Source: an archaeon
Lineage (GTDB): Archaea > Nanobdellota > Nanobdellia > Pacearchaeales > GW2011-AR1
Length of the DNA stretch: 15,917 nt
Direction: 5' to 3'
NCBI GenBank assembly: GCA_030593225.1
Contig: JAUVHP010000016.1
Span: forward strand, 1-15,917
The notes beneath the pieces were generated by a model. The model made no database searches and was not told the DNA's origin. It saw only the letters and a program-made list of their open reading frames with translations. The position numbers and the translations under genes are program-made. This document shows, in pieces, positions 6,963-11,902 of this stretch (position 1 is the stretch's first letter; the number at the start of each line of letters is the position of its first letter).

Positions 6963-7502
6963 ATGACACCAGTTTCCCGTGCCTACGAAAAGTTAAAATT
7001 CGCTTTAGAAGAATTCAGAATAAATCTAACAAATAAAATTTGTGCAGATTTCGGTTCCTCCACAGGTGGATTTGTTCAAGCATTAACAGAAACAAAATGC
7101 AAAAAAATCTATTCAATTGAAACAAGCAAAAACAGATTACATTTTGTTCTAAAAGACGACCCACGAGTTATAGTTATAGATAAAACAAACGCAATTCATA
7201 TCCAGCTTCCAGAAAAAATAGACTTTATTTCAATAGATGTTGGATGGACAAAACAAAAATTAATAATTCCCAACGCAGTAAAAAATCTAAAACCAAATGG
7301 AAAAATAATTTCATTAATCAAACCACATTATGAAGTTGGTAAAAATTTAGAAAACGCAACAGAAAAAGAATTACAAAAAGTTATTGAACAAGTAAAAAAA
7401 GAAATCTCTGGTCATGTAAAAGTAATCAAAATAATTGAATCTCCACTTGTTGGGAAAAAAGCAAAAAATAAGGAATTTTTGATGTTGTGTGAAAAGAGAT
7501 AA
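6963..7502 (+). CDS. TlyA/FtsJ-like RNA 2'-O-methyltransferase
   Basis: 179-residue SAM-dependent methyltransferase of the TlyA/FtsJ type, which 2'-O-methylates RNA. It starts with PVSRAYEKLKFAL, the TlyA signature that supplies a conserved lysine (K10). The SAM-binding motif I is DFGSSTGGF at 29-37. D92 is in IDVGW, and K120 is in LIKPHYEVG, the family's late motif. A catalytic K-D-K arrangement like FtsJ is therefore plausible. The N-terminal S4 RNA-binding domain of bacterial TlyA is absent. TTTTAAAA at 6933-6940 is about 26 bp before the ATG. The last codons (KEFLMLCEKR) recur in slightly different DNA at 8154-8186, beyond the toxin-antitoxin genes, which suggests the 3' end was rebuilt or duplicated. 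Confidence 0.87.
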   Translation: MTPVSRAYEKLKFALEEFRINLTNKICADFGSSTGGFVQALTETKCKKIYSIETSKNRLHFVLKDDPRVIVIDKTNAIHIQLPEKIDFISIDVGWTKQKLIIPNAVKNLKPNGKIISLIKPHYEVGKNLENATEKELQKVIEQVKKEISGHVKVIKIIESPLVGKKAKNKEFLMLCEKR

Positions 7503-7507
7503 AAATA

Positions 7508-7530
7508 TTTATATAGTAAGAAATTCTTAC
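7508..7530 (+). promoter_or_regulatory. Antitoxin promoter with 15-bp palindrome
   Basis: TTTATATA at 7508-7515 is centred about 26 bp before the antitoxin ATG at 7537. Directly after it GTAAGAAATTCTTAC (7516-7530) is a 7-1-7 perfect palindrome lying between the TATA box and the predicted transcript start. That is where an autoregulating AbrB-type antitoxin would be expected to block transcription. Confidence 0.7.
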
Positions 7531-7536
7531 TACATT

Positions 7537-7803
7537 ATGACATTTCAAATAACAAAAATGAGCAGTAAAGGGCAAATGGTAATTCCTTTTGAAATTAGAC
7601 AACAAGCAAATTTACACGAAGGAGAAACATTTTCAATATCTACAAAAGATAATTTAATAGTTCTTAAAAAAATAAATAAAGAACTAGAAAAAGAAGACCT
7701 TAAAACATTTATTGAAATAAAAAATGCATGGCAAGAAATAGAACAAGGAAAATGCAAAAAAATGTCAGGAGATGAATTCTTAAAAGAAATCGAAAAATGG
7801 TAG
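7537..7803 (+). CDS. AbrB/MazE-type antitoxin and DNA-binding protein
   Basis: 88-residue protein with an N-terminal swapped-hairpin AbrB domain: ITKMSSKGQMVIPFEIRQQ, then LHEGETFSIS and LIVLKK. This fold binds DNA as a dimer and usually autoregulates its operon. The C-terminal half is helical and charged and would contact the toxin. I chose the ATG at 7537, not the longer frame from 7489, because a TATA box and palindrome lie at 7508-7530 and a start at 7489 would precede the promoter. The gene's last codons hold an overlapping ATG at 7797 that reads into MVEVIF, apparently the original toxin start. The toxin is downstream on the same strand. Confidence 0.88.
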   Translation: MTFQITKMSSKGQMVIPFEIRQQANLHEGETFSISTKDNLIVLKKINKELEKEDLKTFIEIKNAWQEIEQGKCKKMSGDEFLKEIEKW

Positions 7804-7923
7804 AAGTTATCTTTAGGCAACTTTACAGAAACTTTAAATTTTGTAAAGTTGAATCCTGAAAATGCAAAATTTAAAGTTTTCAGGAGATAACAACAAAAAA
7901 ATCATATCATTAAAAGTTATCTT
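7804..7923 (+). mobile_element. 110-bp insertion with 10-bp direct repeat inside the toxin start
   Basis: AAGTTATCTT occurs at 7804-7813 and again at 7914-7923. Removing the 110 bp between equivalent points joins ATG-GTA-GAA-GTT-ATC-TTC-ACT in frame, giving a standard RelE opening MVEVIFTEKF. As it stands the frame from 7797 stops after 20 codons. The inserted DNA holds two perfect hairpins (7818-7826 with 7843-7851, and 7855-7862 with 7877-7884), and GTTATCT (7806-7812) pairs with AGATAAC (7885-7891). I see no transposase and no clear terminal inverted repeat, so the mechanism is unknown. Confidence 0.65.
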
Positions 7924-8152
7924 CACTGAAAAATTCGAAAAAGAATTCAAAAAAACAGATAACACAATAAAAGAAAAAGCAAAAAAACAAATTTCTAAAA
8001 TAATTTCAAATCCCCTAACAGGAAAACCATTACAATATAATCTTAAAAATGAAAGAACAATTTATGTTAAACCATTTAGAATAATTTATTCATTTGAAAA
8101 AAACATAATAAATTTTCTAAGATTTGAACATAGAAAAAAAGTTTATGGATAA
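7862..8152 (+). CDS. RelE/ParE-family toxin, N-terminus rebuilt by an insertion
   Basis: The conserved body is residues 18-96, beginning KVIFTEKFEKEF. It contains ISNPLTGKPLQY and then RTIYVKPFRIIYSF and FLRFEHRKKVYG, the strand and basic C-terminal pattern of RelE/ParE toxins. RelE members cleave mRNA at the ribosome; ParE members inhibit gyrase. The HRKKVYG end favours RelE. The expected start overlapping the antitoxin stop (ATG at 7797) is separated from the body by an insertion, so the present frame begins at an ATG inside the insert and adds about 17 foreign residues. The protein may still be made with this altered N-terminus, or the gene may be dead. Intact, it would be about 81 residues. 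The stop overlaps a remnant of the methyltransferase 3' end. Confidence 0.7.
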   Translation: MQNLKFSGDNNKKIISLKVIFTEKFEKEFKKTDNTIKEKAKKQISKIISNPLTGKPLQYNLKNERTIYVKPFRIIYSFEKNIINFLRFEHRKKVYG

Positions 8153-8186
8153 AAAAGAATTTTTAATGTTATGTGAGAAAATTTAA
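8148..8186 (+). pseudogene. Second copy of the methyltransferase 3' end
   Basis: Read as D-K-KEFLMLCEK-I-stop, this matches the last codons of the TlyA-like gene (KEFLMLCEKR, 7472-7502) at nine consecutive residues. The four base differences across GAA...AAG are all silent third-position changes. It lies directly after the toxin and ends 1 nt before the convergent DUF424 stop. It is best read as the original methyltransferase terminus, displaced when the toxin-antitoxin cassette arrived. Confidence 0.65.
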
Positions 8187-8483
8187 TCACATTAAAACCA
8201 TTCCAAAAGGAACACCATGAATTTTTATAACCCCATTCTCTGAAATCACTCCTGCCTCAATCCCAGCATCAACAGATTCCTCTCCAACAATATTAAATGT
8301 CGCGTCCTCCTTAGACATATCTTTCATAATCTCAATTGCTTTTTCACGAGAAACATCTTCCCCCTTATAAAAACTCTCTTTAACATCTAATTGCAAATCT
8401 CCCTCATTAAAATATTTTCCAATCAAATCAGAATCGCAAATAGCAACTACATCACGACACGACCTAATAACATTAACAAACAT
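8187..8483 (-). CDS. DUF424 family archaeal protein
   Basis: 98-residue protein matching the archaeal DUF424 family pattern: MFVNVIRSCRDVVAICDSDLIG, then EGDLQLDVKESFYKG, then FNIVGEESVDAGIEAG and a terminal IKIHGVPFG. The function of the family is not established. It is conserved across archaea, and I infer some link with translation or RNA from its company. The length is normal. The ATG abuts the first unit of promoter-repeat array B, whose TATA box is about 26 bp upstream, so the mRNA should be leaderless and under the same control as aIF1A. The stop is convergent with, and adjacent to, the methyltransferase remnant. Confidence 0.88.
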   Translation of the reverse strand: MFVNVIRSCRDVVAICDSDLIGKYFNEGDLQLDVKESFYKGEDVSREKAIEIMKDMSKEDATFNIVGEESVDAGIEAGVISENGVIKIHGVPFGMVLM

Positions 8484-8485
8484 AA

Positions 8486-8899
8486 ATTACTTTTGAAACA
8501 CAACTTTATAAAAGTTTCAAAAGTAATCCTGAAGGGCGAGCATACATAAAAAGCGAGTATAAAGATTTTTGAAAAAAATATGCAATAAATTACTTTTGAA
8601 ACACAACTTTATAAAAGTTTCAAAAGTAATCCTGAAGGGCGACACTTTTATGTAAGGAGTATCAAAAATTTCTTCCTGAAATTTTTGTATAAATTACTTT
8701 TGAAACACGACTATATAAAAGTTTCAAAAGTAATCCTGAAGGGCGACACTTTTATGTAAGGAGTATAAAGATTTTTGAAAAAAATATGCAATAAATTATT
8801 TTTGAGACACAACTTTATAAAAGTTTCAAAAATAATCCCGAAGGGCGAGTGTTTCCACAATTACGAGTATAAAGATTTTTGGAAAAAATCTGCAATATA
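8486..8899 (-). repeat. Promoter-repeat array B, about 104-bp units (DUF424 side)
   Basis: Four units begin at 8486, 8589, 8693 and 8795 (periods 103, 104, 102) and share the unit of array A. Units 1-3 keep the perfect 14-bp inverted repeat ATTACTTTTGAAAC/GTTTCAAAAGTAAT around a TATA sequence. Unit 4 has ATTATTTTTGAGAC/GTTTCAAAAATAAT, where a C-G pair has become T-A on both arms. The spacer after CCTGAAGGGCGA is GACACTTTTATGTAAGGAG in units 2 and 3 and differs in units 1 and 4. The stretch holds no gene. Confidence 0.88.
8505..8513 (-). promoter_or_regulatory. DUF424 TATA box inside the repeat
   Basis: TTTTATAAA in the minus sense, centred about 26 bp before the DUF424 ATG (8483). It occupies the same place in the repeat unit, and the same distance from the start codon, as the aIF1A box. 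Confidence 0.7.
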
Positions 8900-8930
8900 A
8901 AAAAATAAAAAAAGAATTATAAAAATCTAC

Positions 8931-9122
8931 CTAAAAAGATTTTTTCGCGCCATCTTTCATTGCCTTTTCAGCATTATCCTTAGACATCATAGCACACATT
9001 TTTGTACCACAATCTGGACATGCACCTTTAGCCATGAATCCACCACGAGAAGTTTTAGTTATCTCTGGGTCTTTCATTTCTTGACCTTTCTTTTTACACT
9101 TAACACAATAAGCTTGAACCAT
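8931..9122 (-). CDS. DUF5679-type zinc-ribbon protein
   Basis: 63-residue protein with two cysteine pairs, C6-V-K-C9 and C35-P-D-C38, forming a likely zinc ribbon, plus the family-like text MVQAYCVKCKKKG, MKDPEITKTSRGG and KGACPDCGTKM. This matches the small archaeal DUF5679 family of unknown function. Such proteins are often abundant and may bind nucleic acid, but that is inference. A strong AGGAGGA site at 9129-9135 sets the start. A TATA box at 9183-9190 predicts a leader of about 38 nt. GAACTAATGTTC at 9149-9160 is a 4-4-4 palindrome at the predicted transcript start. T-rich minus-strand sequence follows the stop (8893-8920) and may terminate transcription. Confidence 0.85.
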   Translation of the reverse strand: MVQAYCVKCKKKGQEMKDPEITKTSRGGFMAKGACPDCGTKMCAMMSKDNAEKAMKDGAKKSF

Positions 9123-9128
9123 ATTTTA

Positions 9129-9190
9129 TCCTCCTATTTATTTAATTTGAACTAATGTTCTAAAATTCTAAGATTATTTAATTTTATAAA
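9129..9190 (-). promoter_or_regulatory. DUF5679 promoter, palindrome and Shine-Dalgarno
   Basis: TTTATAAA at 9183-9190 places transcription start near 9160. GAACTAATGTTC at 9149-9160 is an inverted repeat at that point. AGGAGGA at 9129-9135 is one of the strongest ribosome binding sites in the window. Confidence 0.6.
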
Positions 9191-9250
9191 GATTTAGATT
9201 TGGGGATTTTGTTAAAAATTAGAGAAAAATATTATAAAATTATTCCCTAT

Positions 9251-9463
9251 CTAAATATCCACAGAATAACCATGCAAAACCAAATCTTTATGAGATGCTT
9301 CTTTGCTTCTCTTAGATGTATCTTCAGCCACTCTTCGATAAATTGTTTCTAAGCTCGTATTACAAAAATAATCAGAAGACTCTCCAGAAGTTTTATCTCC
9401 AACTAAATCTTCATTCCCTATATAATCTAATATTTTTTTTATTTTATCTCTAGAGTTTCTCAT
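9251..9463 (-). CDS. Small hypothetical protein with the same promoter type as the 13.9-15.7 kb gene family
   Basis: 70-residue charged protein, unrecognised, with one cysteine and a helical N-terminus (RDKIKKILDYIGNEDLVG). The sequence ACTATAAATAATTTTC just upstream (about 9483-9499) is the same as the block before the genes starting at 14982 and 15731. It is likewise followed, further upstream, by a long pyrimidine-rich plus strand. The TATA centre is about 25 bp before the ATG, giving a leaderless mRNA. The protein does not obviously align with the RHSYE-containing family, so only the regulatory region links them. Confidence 0.6.
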   Translation of the reverse strand: MRNSRDKIKKILDYIGNEDLVGDKTSGESSDYFCNTSLETIYRRVAEDTSKRSKEASHKDLVLHGYSVDI

Positions 9464-9493
9464 ATATCTTTAAACAAAATCTACTATAAATAA

Positions 9494-9636
9494 TTTTCCT
9501 CTTTTCCTTCTCTCTTCTTCCTCATCTCTCTTCTTCCTCGTCTATCTTCTTCCCTTCTCTCTTCTCCCTTCTCTCTTCTCTCTTCTTCTCTCGTCAGCTT
9601 CTCCGGGCTGACCTCTTTTTTTCTTTCCCCTTCCAA
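9494..9636. repeat. Pyrimidine-rich tract with embedded hairpin
   Basis: About 140 bp almost purely C/T on the plus strand, built from CTTCTCTCTTCTTCC-like words. Any open frame here is low-complexity and not a gene. At 9593-9612 GTCAGC and GCTGAC form a 6-bp stem with an 8-nt loop, followed on the plus strand by a T-run. The tract lies between element R3 and the promoter of the 9251-9463 gene. Confidence 0.8.
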
Positions 9637-9641
9637 AAAAT

Positions 9642-9743
9642 ATTTTGATTTATTTTTGTATTTAGACAAGGCATTTTCTTCCATAGCATACTCACGTATG
9701 TAAGGAAGGAAATAACGCAGTATAAATCAAAAAGAAACAAAAT
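9642..9743 (-). repeat. 3'-of-stop hairpin element, copy R3
   Basis: Complete copy ending 1 nt before the aIF2-beta stop. The outer arms are ATTTTG/CAAAAT, with TTTTTG/CAAAAA inside them. ATTTAGAC pairs with GTATAAAT over 7 of 8 positions where R2 has ATTGAATC/GAATCAAT. TTTTCTTC pairs with GGAAGGAAA. The apex is CATAC-TCAC-GTATG (9687-9700). A G-rich purine tract follows in the gene sense. Confidence 0.87.
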
Positions 9744-9744
9744 A

Positions 9745-10152
9745 TTAAATCTTGCTTCGTACACTATGCTTAGCCCCACACGCCAAACAATGAAGAAAAC
9801 TTAATCTATCTTCCTTAACAATTTCAGTATCTGGCTTTCCACATTCTTTACATAAAACAAATTCTTTAACATACTGCTCAATCTTTGGATTAATCTTTGT
9901 CCTCGGCACTTTCATATTCAAAACCAACCTATCCCCATCTTTATGTCCTGAAGCCGCAACTTCTTTTAAAATAAATTTTTGAAAATGTTCAGGATTTCTT
10001 CGGATATGCATTGCAATTGCAAAAAAATTAGTCAAAATCGTTTTCTTCCCTTCAAAATGCCCCTCAATTTTCGGAATCTCAAACCGCTCACTAGCAACAT
10101 CAATCTGTTTTACTTTTCCATAGGCATCCCCAAGCATATCTTCGTAATCCAT
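9745..10152 (-). CDS. eif2b: Translation initiation factor aIF2, beta subunit
   Basis: 135-residue beta subunit of the heterotrimeric factor that delivers initiator Met-tRNA to the small ribosomal subunit. The central alpha-beta domain reads KKTILTNFFAIAMHIRRNPEHF and GHKDGDRLVLNMK. The C-terminal zinc ribbon has four cysteines, C101-KE-C104 and C122-LA-C125. The length is standard. The ATG is 25.5 bp from the centre of the symmetric TATA box at 10174-10181, which it shares with the divergent membrane-protein gene, so the mRNA is predicted to be leaderless. Element R3 follows the stop. Confidence 0.96.
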   Translation of the reverse strand: MDYEDMLGDAYGKVKQIDVASERFEIPKIEGHFEGKKTILTNFFAIAMHIRRNPEHFQKFILKEVAASGHKDGDRLVLNMKVPRTKINPKIEQYVKEFVLCKECGKPDTEIVKEDRLSFLHCLACGAKHSVRSKI

Positions 10153-10173
10153 AAAATATAATCATAGAAAGAG

Positions 10174-10181
10174 TTTATAAA
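10174..10181. promoter_or_regulatory. Shared, exactly symmetric TATA box for two divergent genes
   Basis: TTTATAAA is its own reverse complement. Its centre (10177.5) is 25.5 bp from the first base of the aIF2-beta ATG (10152, minus) and 25.5 bp from that of the membrane protein (10203, plus). One TATA-binding-protein site can therefore serve both directions with leaderless starts. A second TATA-like TTATATAAA at 10192-10200 does not fit the plus-strand ATG. Confidence 0.65.
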
Positions 10182-10202
10182 GTTTTTACCCTTATATAAA
10201 AT

Positions 10203-10736
10203 ATGCAAATCAAAAATATAATTATTGGTATTGCTATCTTAATTCTAACTATGTTTGTAACAATTTATGGAATAAATACATTTTATCCAAAACCGCAATA
10301 TGAAGATTTTTGTGAAAGAGGCATCGCCCAAAAAATAATACAAACTGAACAAGAATGTATTAATGCAAAGGGAAAATGGAATTCTTATGAAAACATAAAA
10401 AGTCCAGAAGCCCAAACAGGATATTGCGATATAACATTTGAATGTAATCAAAACTACGATGACGCAAGAGACACATGGACAAAAAATGTATTTATTATCG
10501 CAGTTCCATTAGGAATAGCAATCATCGCTCTTGGAGCATTTTTAATTTCACTTGAATCTGTAGCAGTAGGATTAATGGGTGGAGGAATAGGAACATTACT
10601 TTACGGAACTTGGGGATTTTTCTGGGAAGCAGATGATAAAATAAGATTTGTAATTTCTTTAATTGGATTAGCAGTAGTAATTGCTTTAGCTTATTACTTT
10701 AATAAAAAGTTTGAAGGAAAAAGTAAGAAGAAATAA
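10203..10736 (+). CDS. Multi-pass membrane protein of unknown function
   Basis: 177-residue protein with four likely transmembrane segments: about residues 4-25, 95-115, 118-140 and 150-166. Between the first and second lies an outside-facing loop of about 70 residues with four cysteines (DFCERGIA, TEQECINA, GYCDITFEC), which could form disulphides. It ends in a basic tail (KKFEGKSKKK). I do not recognise the family. It is divergent from aIF2-beta and shares its TATA box. A perfect 16-bp palindrome ATTAATAATTATTAAT (10745-10760) follows the stop. Confidence 0.75.
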   Translation: MQIKNIIIGIAILILTMFVTIYGINTFYPKPQYEDFCERGIAQKIIQTEQECINAKGKWNSYENIKSPEAQTGYCDITFECNQNYDDARDTWTKNVFIIAVPLGIAIIALGAFLISLESVAVGLMGGGIGTLLYGTWGFFWEADDKIRFVISLIGLAVVIALAYYFNKKFEGKSKKK

Positions 10737-10744
10737 TTAATTCT

Positions 10745-10800
10745 ATTAATAATTATTAATATTAACTAATAAGCATTAACATTTATAAACAATTGTTAAT
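10745..10800. promoter_or_regulatory. Promoter and palindromes before the RHH-like gene and DNA methyltransferase
   Basis: TTTATAAA at 10782-10789 is centred about 26 bp before the ATG at 10812. It is bracketed by ATTAACA (10775-10781) and TGTTAAT (10794-10800), an inverted repeat, and overlaps the palindrome AACAATTGTT (10788-10797). A separate 16-bp palindrome is at 10745-10760. These fit operator sites for the small DNA-binding-like protein encoded next. Confidence 0.55.
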
Positions 10801-10811
10801 AAAGTTATATA

Positions 10812-10955
10812 ATGGTTAAAAAGTTAATTCTTGATACAGATGAAAATACTTGGGCAGAAGTATTAAAATTTAAGATTGACGCAAAAATCAAAAAAAATAA
10901 TGATGCAGTTATGGATTTAATAAAAAAGGGGTTAAAATCTATAAAAAAGAAATGA
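10812..10955 (+). CDS. Small ribbon-helix-helix-like protein coupled to the methyltransferase
   Basis: 47-residue protein: an N-terminal strand (MVKKLILDTDENTW), then a helix (AEVLKFKIDAKIKKNN) and a second helix (DAVMDLIKKGLKSIKKK). This resembles the ribbon-helix-helix (CopG/Arc-like) pattern of small dimeric repressors. Its stop overlaps the methyltransferase ATG as ATGA (10952-10955), so translation is coupled. A TATA box 26 bp before its ATG is surrounded by inverted repeats, consistent with self-repression. By position it may act as the controller of the modification gene. The fold is inferred from a short sequence. Confidence 0.68.
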   Translation: MVKKLILDTDENTWAEVLKFKIDAKIKKNNDAVMDLIKKGLKSIKKK

Positions 10956-11902
10956 GGAAAAAAATAAAATTATTTGAAGCATTTACTGGTTATGGTGGGG
11001 CTAGTTGGGGATTAAAGAAAGCCAAGATACCCTTTGAAGCCATAGGATATTCCGAGATAGATAAATTTGCTATCAAATTATATGAATTAAACAATAAAAA
11101 AGTTAAAAATTTTGGCGACATTACAAAAATAGAGCCTGAAAAATTACCTGATTTTGATTTTTTTACTGGAGGGTTCCCATGCCAAACATTTAGCTCTATC
11201 GGAAAAGGAGAAGGAGAGTTAGACCCAAGAGGAACTTTATTTTATGATATAATAAAAATATGCGAGATAAAAAAACCAAATTTTATTTTATTGGAAAATG
11301 TCAAAGGATTGACAACAAATTCCCATAAACCCACCTTTGATAAAATATTAGGTGAACTAAAGAGAATCGGATATAATGTCCAATGGAAAATACTCAATAC
11401 AAAAGATTATGGAATTCCACAAAATCGTGAAAGAATTTGGATATTTGCAACATTAAAAAAAATCCCAAAAGGATGGCATTTTGAACCAAAAAAACAAAAG
11501 TTAAAAAAATTCTTGAAAAATTTTATTGACAAAAAGCCAAATGAAGAATATTATTTAAATAAAAAACAAATCGAAAGATTAACAGAAATTACTGGAGTTA
11601 ATTTTAATGTAAAAGAACCATTATGTTTTGATAGATATAATAAAAAAATAAAGGCAGATAAAATTTGCATGACCCTAACTGAACCTCATCATAATATTAT
11701 GCGAATTGTAGAAATAAAAAAAGGAAATAATTTTAGAGTTAGAAAAATTACCCCTAGAGAACATTTTAGATTAATGGGTTTTAAAGATGAGGAAATAGAT
11801 TTAAATGGTTTTTCATATAATCAATTATGTAAGTGTGCGAGTAATGGGTGGGATGTAAATCTTGTTAGTAAAATTATGAAAAATATTTACTCTTTATATT
11901 AA
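10952..11902 (+). CDS. C5-cytosine DNA methyltransferase
   Basis: 316-residue enzyme that transfers a methyl group from SAM to C5 of cytosine in a specific DNA site. The ordered motifs are all present: motif I LFEAFTGYGGASWGL at residues 7-21, motif IV GGFPCQTFSSIGKG at 73-86 with catalytic C77, motif VI ENV at 115-117, motif VIII QNRER at 157-161, a target recognition region at about 170-260, motif IX RKITPREHFRLMGF at 264-277, and a motif X-like CASNGWDVNLV at 295-305. The length is normal. The recognition site cannot be read from sequence. It converges on, and overlaps by 4 nt, a probable endonuclease gene, which makes a type II restriction-modification pair likely. Confidence 0.94.
   Translation: MRKKIKLFEAFTGYGGASWGLKKAKIPFEAIGYSEIDKFAIKLYELNNKKVKNFGDITKIEPEKLPDFDFFTGGFPCQTFSSIGKGEGELDPRGTLFYDIIKICEIKKPNFILLENVKGLTTNSHKPTFDKILGELKRIGYNVQWKILNTKDYGIPQNRERIWIFATLKKIPKGWHFEPKKQKLKKFLKNFIDKKPNEEYYLNKKQIERLTEITGVNFNVKEPLCFDRYNKKIKADKICMTLTEPHHNIMRIVEIKKGNNFRVRKITPREHFRLMGFKDEEIDLNGFSYNQLCKCASNGWDVNLVSKIMKNIYSLY

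Noticed and set aside
7489..7536. Longer N-terminus for the AbrB-type antitoxin
   Set aside because: The extra codons overlap the methyltransferase end and lie upstream of the TATA box and palindrome. The AbrB domain begins right after the ATG at 7537.
7804..7923. Archaeal bulge-helix-bulge intron in the toxin mRNA
   Set aside because: Exact excision would restore the frame, but I could not place two 3-nt bulges around a 4-bp helix at the junctions. The 10-bp direct repeat favours insertion. Only cDNA would decide.
8486..8899. CRISPR array
   Set aside because: The units are about 104 bp of largely conserved sequence with no alternation of a short repeat and unique spacers. They abut start codons and contain TATA boxes.
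9484..9684. Minus-strand open frame rich in E, R and K
   Set aside because: It is a translation of the low-complexity C/T tract and ends inside element R3. It has no promoter or recognisable fold.
9594..9779. Minus-strand open frame starting inside aIF2-beta
   Set aside because: It is the out-of-frame shadow of aIF2-beta and of element R3. The similar hydrophobic stretch in other copies comes from the repeat itself.
10192..10200. TTATATAAA as promoter of the membrane-protein gene
   Set aside because: It is only a few bases before the ATG at 10203, so transcription would start inside the gene. The box at 10174-10181 has the right spacing.
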